Source of the DNA: Candidatus Zixiibacteriota bacterium
GTDB taxonomy: Bacteria > Zixibacteria > MSB-5A5 > UBA10806
Direction of reading: 5' to 3'
NCBI GenBank assembly: GCA_003520965.1
Contig: DOTU01000073.1
Coordinates: forward strand, 1-7,265
Length of the DNA: 7,265 nucleotides
A model generated the notes under the pieces. It saw nothing but the letters and a program-made list of their open reading frames with translations. It had not been told where the DNA came from and made no database searches. Below, piece after piece: positions 1 to 5,811 of this stretch. Within the stretch, counting starts at the first letter, position 1, and the number at the start of each line of letters is the position of its first letter. The position numbers and the translations under genes are program-made.

Positions 1-1519
1 CATAGTTACCGACAACAGATACACCAACTGCGTTTCCCAGCACTGGATAACTTGACGCTAATTCCGGATAGGTCGGATCTGTTACATTTACGATTTGTAA
101 ACAATTATTTGGATAAGCCATATAAGCGTATGCGCCAGATACAAAAATATCATATACATCTCCACCAAGGGGGCAACGCCCTTCAATAACAGGATTTGTT
201 GGATCGGAAATATCGGCAATTATCAGCCCCAGATCCCAATCAGCGGCATAAGCGTGATTTCCCGAAATAAATACATCATAAGTTGACGAACCAACATTGA
301 AAGCCCCGGTATAGTATGGTGTGGAGGGATCTGAAATATTAATTATCTGCACGCCGTAATAAAAATCGGCGACATAAGCATAGTTGCCTTGAATACATAG
401 ATTACAGGAATTACCCCAGGTATTATAATTTGCCGTAATAACCGGATTAGAAGGTTCTTCAATATTAACAATCTGCAGGCCGGTTAAGTTTGTGGCTGAA
501 TAAGCATAATTGCCGGATACAACTATACCCCAGTTATGAGCTGGAGGATAGTAGGCTCCAATAAATATTGGAGTTGTAATATCTGCGATATTCAGCAAGT
601 ATAATCCCCCAAAATCTTCTGCAACATAAGCTGTACTGTCAGCAATAAAGACATTTCGGCTGGATCCGAGGACCGGATATGCTCCCAGTAATATCATGCT
701 ATCAGGACGGGAAATATCGACCATCTCCAATCCGGAGTTATAATCGGCCACGAAACCGTAATTGCCCGAAACGGAAATTCCCAACGCATTTCCCGGAGTA
801 TCCAAATTGCTCACAAAAAGCGGATATGCCGGATCGCTGATATCTATTACACGTAATCCTGACTCATTATCAGCGATATATAGATAATTACCTGAGACAC
901 AAACTCCGAAAGCATGCCCCGACGTATTATGGGCAGCCACGAATAACGGATTGGCGGGATTTGAGATATCCAATATTTCAACTCCGCTGACCCAGTCCGC
1001 CAGATAGCAGTAATTGCCAGAAATGGCAACCCCCATAGCTATGCCGGGCGAATTATAACTTCCAACCAAAGACAATTCTTCCGGGTTAGAGATATCTATT
1101 ATTTGAAGACCCGATTCGTTATCGGCCACATAGGCATAATTGCCATGAATAAGAACGCCGTAGGCTGTCCCCGGGGTATCGAAGATGCTATGAAATACGG
1201 GGCTCGTTGGGTTCGATATATTTATGACTGCCAGGCCGCAAGTTCCACTCGCCATATAGGCGTAATTACCTGATATATCTAAAGCGCTGCCACCCCCTTG
1301 CAGATATACCTGGCTTATTAGCGATGGCGCCTCCCAATTTGAGATATCAATAACCACCAGGCCGTTGGCAAATGCGCAGTAAGCGTAATTACCAACCACT
1401 TTGACATCATTGACAATCGTCCATAACGTCGAACCGGCATATTCAATATCCTGGGCTATTGCGACACCGGTGAATAATGCCATATAGATGCCTATTAAAA
1501 TCAGTATCAACTTTTTCAT
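1..1519 (-). CDS. Secreted LVIVD-repeat beta-propeller protein (C-terminus outside window)
   Basis: The frame is open from the ATG at 1519 to the window edge (506 codons, no stop), so the gene is partial. The start follows a full Shine-Dalgarno AAGGAGG (1533-1527) with 7-nt spacing. Residues 1-22 form a Sec signal peptide (MKK, hydrophobic core, likely cleavage after AIA before QD). From residue 42 the protein consists of repeats of 42 residues (the first is 41), each resembling SGNYAYVADxxSGLQIIDIS followed by a DPxxP turn and a short hydrophobic strand. Eleven complete repeats and the start of a twelfth are visible. The GLxIIDIS core is the signature of the LVIVD repeat family, which is thought to form beta-propeller blades on exported proteins. 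No enzymatic residues are evident; a surface or binding role is inference. Any C-terminal anchor or sorting domain lies outside the window. It has its own promoter and is separated from the sigma factor gene by 189 nt. Confidence 0.9.
   Translation of the reverse strand, partial: MKKLILILIGIYMALFTGVAIAQDIEYAGSTLWTIVNDVKVVGNYAYCAFANGLVVIDISNWEAPSLISQVYLQGGGSALDISGNYAYMASGTCGLAVINISNPTSPVFHSIFDTPGTAYGVLIHGNYAYVADNESGLQIIDISNPEELSLVGSYNSPGIAMGVAISGNYCYLADWVSGVEILDISNPANPLFVAAHNTSGHAFGVCVSGNYLYIADNESGLRVIDISDPAYPLFVSNLDTPGNALGISVSGNYGFVADYNSGLEMVDISRPDSMILLGAYPVLGSSRNVFIADSTAYVAEDFGGLYLLNIADITTPIFIGAYYPPAHNWGIVVSGNYAYSATNLTGLQIVNIEEPSNPVITANYNTWGNSCNLCIQGNYAYVADFYYGVQIINISDPSTPYYTGAFNVGSSTYDVFISGNHAYAADWDLGLIIADISDPTNPVIEGRCPLGGDVYDIFVSGAYAYMAYPNNCLQIVNVTDPTYPELASSYPVLGNAVGVSVVGNY
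14..1396 (-). repeat. Coding tandem repeat, 11 units of about 126 bp
   Basis: These units encode the LVIVD blades. Unit starts on the minus strand are 1396, 1273, 1147, 1021, 895, 769, 643, 517, 391, 265 and 139; a twelfth begins at 13. All but the first (123 bp) are exactly 126 bp. The best conserved DNA is the stretch coding GNYAY and the one coding IDIS or VNIS. Units differ widely in the rest of their sequence, so this is an old, diverged protein repeat rather than a recent DNA amplification. Confidence 0.88.
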
Positions 1520-1594
1520 TTCGGGGCCTCCTTGGGATTTTTAGGAGCAAATCTTCACATTTCAAAGCTGACTGCCTATCAATGGAGCAACGAA

Positions 1595-1623
1595 ATAATA
1601 TACCATACGGTATTACCCGTCAA
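1595..1623 (-). promoter_or_regulatory. Sigma-70-type promoter of the LVIVD gene with a spacer palindrome
   Basis: On the minus strand the -35 box TTGACG (1623-1618) and -10 box TATTAT (1600-1595) each match the consensus at five of six positions and are exactly 17 bp apart. Transcription would start near 1588, giving a leader of about 70 nt before the ATG at 1519. The spacer contains the palindrome ATACC-N4-GGTAT (1600-1613), placed between the two boxes and touching the -10, where a repressor or activator could bind. The operator reading is inference. Confidence 0.7.
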
Positions 1624-1653
1624 CTCCATTTTTATTCACCCTCCAATAAATCA

Positions 1654-1678
1654 GCCCCCAACATCGATTGTCGAGGGC
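1654..1678 (-). terminator. Hairpin after the ECF sigma factor gene, possible terminator
   Basis: In the minus-strand RNA, GCCCUCGACA (1678-1669) pairs with UGUUGGGGGC (1663-1654) over 10 bp around a 5-nt loop. Two pairs are G-U wobbles that exist only in the RNA of this strand, which supports a function in this transcript. It begins 30 nt after the stop codon of the sigma factor gene and precedes the next promoter. There is no run of U after it (the sequence continues UGAUUUAUU), so it may be a weak terminator or a 3'-end stabilising structure. Confidence 0.45.
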
Positions 1679-1708
1679 CGTTATTTCGAAAACCAAATAT
1701 TACTGAGA

Positions 1709-2284
1709 CTAATTCAGATGCGCGCTCATCGCCGGATGAACATCGACCAGTTTGCGTTTAAGGATGGTGCGCCCGCGTGAGAGACGGCTGCGCACCGTAC
1801 CCACCGGGCAACCCAATGATGTTGATATATCCTGGTATGTGAACCCCCGCAGATCGGCCATAATGATCATTATCCGGTAATCACCGGGCAGCGAGTTGAT
1901 CGCCTTCTTGACATTGTCGCTGACATAGTTATCGAGCAGACTATCGTCATCGACACCAATCAATTCGGCCTCACGCCCCTCGGATTTCGGCTTCTCGTGC
2001 ATCGTCTCGTTGTTGAGTTCCTGATGCTTGGGAGCCTTTTTGTTTTTGTGGTAATGATTGATATAAGTATTGGTCATAATCCTGACCAGCCAGGCCAGGC
2101 AGTTGGTCCCTCGATGAAACATGGCAAAATTACTGTACGCTTTCAGGTATGTCTCTTGCACGAGATCTTCGGAGAAAACCGAATCATGAGTCAGCGCCTT
2201 GGCTAATCCATAAAGATATTCCAAATGGATTACTGCCGCTTGCTCGAATTCCGTTGTCAGTCGCTCTTTTGAGAATTTGACCAT
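1709..2284 (-). CDS. ECF-type RNA polymerase sigma factor (sigma-70 family)
   Basis: This 191-residue protein would direct RNA polymerase core to a specific promoter set. Region 2 spans about residues 15-82: the core-binding stretch reads DLVQETYLKAY (40-50), followed by the -10 recognition part around AWLVRIMTNTYINHYHK (64-80). A polar, acidic linker (83-120) leads to region 4 (about 123-178), with SLPGDYR and then the helix-turn-helix DISTSLGCPVGTVRSRLSRGR (152-172), which contacts the -35 box. Length and the absence of regions 1 and 3 fit ECF or group-4 sigma factors. The ATG at 2284 has GGAG at 2296-2293, 8 nt upstream; the stop is TAG. No anti-sigma factor gene lies next to it: the next gene downstream is the LVIVD protein and the one upstream is a phosphatase. 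A promoter and structured leader precede it. The ECF subgroup cannot be assigned by eye. Confidence 0.92.
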   Translation of the reverse strand: MVKFSKERLTTEFEQAAVIHLEYLYGLAKALTHDSVFSEDLVQETYLKAYSNFAMFHRGTNCLAWLVRIMTNTYINHYHKNKKAPKHQELNNETMHEKPKSEGREAELIGVDDDSLLDNYVSDNVKKAINSLPGDYRIMIIMADLRGFTYQDISTSLGCPVGTVRSRLSRGRTILKRKLVDVHPAMSAHLN

Positions 2285-2300
2285 CTTGTCCGCTCCAATT

Positions 2301-2414
2301 ACAGTTGCCTGTTTTCAGTATCCCGGTGTTGCTTCTGCCGTCGTAGTGTACGGGTTGCCAGTACCCGTCTTCTGACTTCCCCTTTTTTAAGGGGCCGCCG
2401 CTTCCGACGGCCCC
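2301..2414 (-). ncRNA. Structured 5' leader of the sigma factor mRNA, candidate cis-regulatory RNA
   Basis: In the minus-strand RNA a 10-bp stem, GGGGCCGUCG (2414-2405) with CGGCGGCCCC (2400-2391), closes a GAAG loop and includes one U-G wobble. A second hairpin, CCCCUU (2394-2389) with AAGGGG (2384-2379) and loop AAAA, uses the same CCCC (2394-2391), so the two cannot both form completely. Further down are ACGGGU-N7-ACCCGU (2368-2350) and ACAG-GCAA-CUGU (2312-2301), a GNRA-loop hairpin directly before the Shine-Dalgarno at 2296-2293. I do not recognise a known riboswitch class. That it regulates the sigma factor is inference. Confidence 0.5.
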
Positions 2415-2461
2415 AACCAAAGTAACTGAGGGGAGAGAAGCAAACTACACTCAAACAATAC

Positions 2462-2477
2462 ACAACTACCGTGCCAA
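2462..2477 (-). promoter_or_regulatory. Sigma-54 (-24/-12) promoter upstream of the ECF sigma factor gene
   Basis: The minus strand reads TTGGCACG-GTAG-TTGT. The -24 element (2477-2470) is a perfect match to the RpoN consensus YTGGCACG, the -12 element TTGT (2465-2462) differs from TTGC at the last base, and the GG and GT dinucleotides are 10 nt apart as required. Transcription would start near 2450, leaving a leader of about 166 nt before the ATG at 2284. Sigma-54 promoters need an AAA+ enhancer-binding activator; a candidate site lies upstream. RpoN use by this organism is not shown in the window. Confidence 0.62.
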
Positions 2478-2554
2478 TTTTGGTGTCAGCTATCTTGCTG
2501 GTAAATAATAAGTTACGAAAACAAAGGGAAGCCGAAATTCACAAAATGTGTTAC

Positions 2555-2600
2555 AAATTACAGCGAAATATAATATAATTTGTAATTTATTAAATTACAA
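2555..2600. promoter_or_regulatory. Candidate upstream activator site: inverted repeat plus a third half-site
   Basis: A perfect inverted repeat, TTGTAATTT (2580-2588) and AAATTACAA (2592-2600) with a 3-nt centre, encloses two copies of the octamer TGTAATTT with centres 11 bp apart, about one helical turn. A third copy is at 2562-2555 on the minus strand. The palindrome centre is about 140 bp upstream of the predicted start from the sigma-54 promoter, a usual distance for enhancer sites. The surrounding DNA is very AT-rich, so chance palindromes are more likely here. Confidence 0.45.
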
Positions 2601-2649
2601 TAACTTAAACTGAATATAAAATGTTGAAAAGAGTAACACTTGCGGCGTT

Positions 2650-4386
2650 TTATAACGCTTTTATAACAACGAGAGTTAAATCATCAGTCTCCGTCTGGCA
2701 TGCTGTATATTTTTTTGTGCTGTTGACCACAAATTCGATGATTTCTTTGGCTGATAGGTCTTTCGATTCTTCAATACAGGTGAGAAGCCGTGTCACGCCG
2801 AACTCCTCATCATCGCAATTCTTGGCCTCAGTGACACCATCAGTATAGAAAAGAAGCATATCCCCCGACACCAGATAAATCGGACGTTCCTCATAGGTTG
2901 AGTTTTGGAATGTGCCCAAAGCCAAACCGCCCTCCGTGAGATATTCGATCTTCCCTCCCGCCCGGCGAAGTATTGGGGGGTTGTGCCCTGCATTAGAGAA
3001 TGTCAATACCCGGTTTTTGGAATCGAGGACCGAGTATACCGCGGTAACATAATTATCGCGCTCCACCGACTCAAATAGAAGATTGTTGACTTTTTGAAGA
3101 ATCGTTCTTATTGCGAAGTTATTCCGTATTTCAGCCTTTAAGCTGGCTCGAAAGGCCGCCATAATCAACGAGGCCGGCACCCCTTTGCCGGAGACATCGC
3201 CGATAGCCACGCCGATCTGGTTGTCGACGATTGGGATAAAATCGTAGTAATCGCCTCCCACCGCCGCCGATGATATATTAATACCGGAGACATCAAATCC
3301 CGGAATCTGAGGGTCTTTCGATGGCAGGAAGGTCGTCTGAATTCGTCGGGCAATTGCTAACTCAGCATCGAGCTTCTTAGCAGTCATCCGTTCGTTATAA
3401 AGACGGGTCCGTTCGATTGAAATAGCGGCCAGGCTGGCAAACGCGTTGAGTAGTTCGAGGTCATGCTCTTTATAAGCCCCGGGTTTATCGCTTTCGATAT
3501 TAAAAGCACCGATGATATTATCGCCTGATTTAAGGGGGACTGCAAGCTCCGAGCGGGTTTCAAGCCGGCAAGCGATATAATCGGAATTCTGAGTAACATC
3601 AGAAACGATTACGGCCTGCCCCGTTTGAACTACACGTCCGGTCACTCCTTGCCCTACTCTCATCGGCAGGCTGTCGCGCATCCCTTCCGGAATACCGCGA
3701 CTGACAATATCATGAATGACTCCTCTGTGAGGCGAAGTAAGATAGATTACGGCGCTATCGTAGCCAACCACCCGCTTGAGGTTATCGAGGATTCTTTCGA
3801 GTAAATCATCCAAATCCAGAGATGACGACAGGCCAACGCCTATGTCGTAAAGCGATCTGGCTTCTCGGGAACCCCTGATGGCATCCTCTAATAGCCAGGA
3901 ATTACGAAGCGCCAGGGCAATATGCTCTCCGAGCTCAATTAGAATTTCAAGCTGGTCGTTAGAAAAACCATCGGCACAGCGGTTATTAATCGCCTGAACC
4001 ATGCCGAAAAATTCGCCCTCGGCGAATAGCGGTACGCTGATGATATTCTTTAGTTCTATCTTAAGATGCGTTCCGGCGAGTTCCTGGAATTGGATATCAT
4101 TGATTAAATCGTTGACGATAACTGGTGCGCGATTGGCATATCGCCAGCCGATCAGGGCTTCGCTCCACTCAAGCGATTTGAGTTCCAGCCCATCAATAGC
4201 CGCAAACGTTTTTAACTCGTTTGATCGCTGATCAAGTAAAATAACATTGGCCACATCACAATTGAATAAACTTTTAAGAGCAGTCAATACATTTTTAATA
4301 GTGGCATCAAGCCTCAAATCGGAATTGATCTGCGCCAACGATTTTAAGAAAATAGTAGATTTTTCGGTTTGGTTGATTACGGACAT
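2650..4386 (-). CDS. GAF-GAF-SpoIIE protein serine/threonine phosphatase (RsbU-like, PP2C family)
   Basis: This is a soluble protein of 578 residues with no signal peptide or membrane segment. Two GAF sensor domains come first (about 22-165 and 182-328). The second carries the typical core around GQGVTGRVVQTG and VSDVTQNSDY. A helical linker (about 325-352) with the hallmark LAIARRIQTTFLP leads into the SpoIIE/PP2C catalytic domain (about 353-578). The metal-binding acidic motifs are intact: GGDYYD (377-382), GDVSGKG (396-402), YTDGVTE (514-520) and the terminal DDLTLVV starting at 568. Such enzymes usually dephosphorylate a STAS anti-anti-sigma protein in a partner switch, with the GAF domains gating activity; no STAS protein or anti-sigma kinase is encoded in the window. 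The ATG lies 19 nt after the preceding GWxTD gene. The only purine-rich site, AGGGG overlapping that stop codon, is 15 nt from the ATG, which suggests coupled translation. The GAF ligand cannot be predicted. Confidence 0.93.
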   Translation of the reverse strand: MSVINQTEKSTIFLKSLAQINSDLRLDATIKNVLTALKSLFNCDVANVILLDQRSNELKTFAAIDGLELKSLEWSEALIGWRYANRAPVIVNDLINDIQFQELAGTHLKIELKNIISVPLFAEGEFFGMVQAINNRCADGFSNDQLEILIELGEHIALALRNSWLLEDAIRGSREARSLYDIGVGLSSSLDLDDLLERILDNLKRVVGYDSAVIYLTSPHRGVIHDIVSRGIPEGMRDSLPMRVGQGVTGRVVQTGQAVIVSDVTQNSDYIACRLETRSELAVPLKSGDNIIGAFNIESDKPGAYKEHDLELLNAFASLAAISIERTRLYNERMTAKKLDAELAIARRIQTTFLPSKDPQIPGFDVSGINISSAAVGGDYYDFIPIVDNQIGVAIGDVSGKGVPASLIMAAFRASLKAEIRNNFAIRTILQKVNNLLFESVERDNYVTAVYSVLDSKNRVLTFSNAGHNPPILRRAGGKIEYLTEGGLALGTFQNSTYEERPIYLVSGDMLLFYTDGVTEAKNCDDEEFGVTRLLTCIEESKDLSAKEIIEFVVNSTKKYTACQTETDDLTLVVIKAL

Positions 4387-4405
4387 ATTAAAATTAAGAA
4401 GCCCC

Positions 4406-5809
4406 TCATCTTTGCATTACGCTCATCTTGATTTTTTCTTCCCAGTTTTCGTCTTTGATCTCATCCCTCTTTGAGGAATGAACCAGGTTGTAGTTGTCGG
4501 CATTTTGCATATCTACAAAGATGAAATAAACTCCGCCTTCCAGGCCGTTATACGACCATCGTTCCCAGGCTCGAGCTTCAAGTGACAGTGGGTAGCGTTC
4601 GATCTCCGACGGCTCTCCGTACATTATATAGACTCGTCCGCGGTCAGTTCTCCAGCCGGCGTGGCCACCGCTGAACTTTCCAAAGGTATCCTTAACATAT
4701 TTAAGCCGCCTGTAATGTTCAATTTCATATTCGTTTTGAGATGTTCCTGGTTCGGAATTACGCCTGGCCCAGAAATCTTTCTGAAAAGCCGCCTTGCCGG
4801 TGAGGTTTAACGAATCATAAAGCTTCATCTCGTCGGGGCTGGCGATATACACAATCTCATCGCGGAAATTTTTAGCATCCGCTTCGGTCATGATATTATT
4901 GGCCTCGGGGAATTCGCGAAATATCCCCTCCATCATCGTTCGTTTGACTATATCGCGTGGCATAATAACCGAAAATTGCCTGTCGGTTGAAACAGAATCA
5001 ACTCCGTCTATCAGTGTCATTTTAAGATTATAATCGCCTGCTTTTAGCGTATCGATGGGAAATTCGGTAGTGATAACCGCCGATTCTCCCGGTTTTTGGA
5101 AGGTAACTGCCGGAAACGCCAGAATAGATTTACCCTCAAAGTTAAATATTTCCATAAGAATATAGAACACGCTATCCGCGGTACTGGTAGTATTCAGGCC
5201 GTAACCTTCGGCATAAACGCTAACTTTCTTTGCTTCCCTGAGGAATTGTGTCGAGGGATTGGGCATAATCAATAAGCCGTTCTTAACAAATTTTCCGATA
5301 CTATCAGGCTTTATTTGGTAAGCCAGTTCGAGAGTTGAAAGAGCCGGTCCGATATTCTTGAAAACCGGTACATTCATGGTAAATGAAGCGCGTCCATGCT
5401 TTTCTCCGTTAGCAACCAGAAGCTCAACCACATAATGCCCAACGGGCATTATATCACTGATCATATCAGATATAAGATACCCTGTTGAATCCAGTGTGGA
5501 GAGTTTCTCAATACCATTTGCGGCTTTCCAATCAAGAGAATCCAGCAGTTTGCCGTTACTATCCCGGAGATTGAGTCTAAAATCAATCAAGGCCAGATAC
5601 CCTTTCTCCTGAGGCATGTATTTGAGCTGGCTGCGACGCAAATTATAGTGGATTTCCACGAATGCGTTGGCGGTATCGTCCTGGATTCTAAATGCGGCAT
5701 AGTCGGCGTCGAGAAAAAGTGATCTCGATTCTTTTTGCTGGGCAAATGCTGGTCCGGTTAAGAAACAGCACAAGAAAGCAAAGGTCAGTAAATATACTGT
5801 TTTGTTCAT
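4406..5809 (-). CDS. Exported GWxTD-domain protein, second of the tandem pair
   Basis: Residues 1-23 form a signal peptide (hydrophobic core, cleavage likely after AFA before QQ). The two cysteines in its core (14-15) lack a good lipobox, so I read it as a soluble export substrate. The rest of the 467 residues begins with beta-rich, immunoglobulin-like stretches (about 30-290). A conserved helical segment follows, including the FWARRN motif and NEYEIEHYRRLKYV. The C-terminal GWxTD domain starts at GWRTD (385-389) and continues GRVYIMYGEPSEIERYP, the signature of the GWxTD family, whose function is unknown. It aligns with the upstream neighbour along its whole length, for example ALSTLE against ALSTIE, but has a charged tail of about 25 extra residues. 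Start ATG at 5809 is 2 nt after the upstream stop (TAATTATG), implying translational coupling. A role in the envelope is inference from export. Confidence 0.9.
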   Translation of the reverse strand: MNKTVYLLTFAFLCCFLTGPAFAQQKESRSLFLDADYAAFRIQDDTANAFVEIHYNLRRSQLKYMPQEKGYLALIDFRLNLRDSNGKLLDSLDWKAANGIEKLSTLDSTGYLISDMISDIMPVGHYVVELLVANGEKHGRASFTMNVPVFKNIGPALSTLELAYQIKPDSIGKFVKNGLLIMPNPSTQFLREAKKVSVYAEGYGLNTTSTADSVFYILMEIFNFEGKSILAFPAVTFQKPGESAVITTEFPIDTLKAGDYNLKMTLIDGVDSVSTDRQFSVIMPRDIVKRTMMEGIFREFPEANNIMTEADAKNFRDEIVYIASPDEMKLYDSLNLTGKAAFQKDFWARRNSEPGTSQNEYEIEHYRRLKYVKDTFGKFSGGHAGWRTDRGRVYIMYGEPSEIERYPLSLEARAWERWSYNGLEGGVYFIFVDMQNADNYNLVHSSKRDEIKDENWEEKIKMSVMQR

Positions 5810-5811
5810 AA

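Noticed and set aside
847..1029. Minus-strand frame inside the LVIVD gene
   Set aside because: It is a shifted-frame shadow of the repeat-coding sequence, which is open throughout in its own frame.
1..1396. The regular 126-bp periodicity as a CRISPR array or satellite DNA
   Set aside because: The units differ greatly at DNA level, have no constant repeat with unique spacers, and stay open in one frame with conserved protein motifs.
1579..1629. Minus-strand 16-codon frame (ATG to TGA) preceded by GGAGG, between the sigma factor and LVIVD genes
   Set aside because: The frame contains the whole predicted -35/-10 promoter, so a transcript from that promoter would not include its start, and nothing about the peptide is recognisable. 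The GGAGG upstream may be chance.
1477..1780. Two overlapping plus-strand open frames across the LVIVD start and the sigma factor end
   Set aside because: They are antisense to supported genes and to the promoter, lack ribosome binding sites and show no family resemblance.
2184..2420. Minus-strand open frame of 78 codons over the leader and start of the sigma factor gene, starting with TTG
   Set aside because: It has no Shine-Dalgarno, overlaps the well supported sigma factor in another frame, and its composition follows the GC-rich hairpins of the leader. It resembles no protein family I know.
2645..2658. Small hairpin GCGTT-N4-AACGC at the stop codon of the phosphatase gene as a terminator
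   Set aside because: The stem is only 5 bp and there is no U-run after it in the minus-strand direction; the T-run lies on the plus-strand side, where no gene ends.
4001..4474. Plus-strand open frames opposite the phosphatase and the GWxTD gene end
   Set aside because: They are antisense to genes with complete domain motifs and have no start signals of their own.
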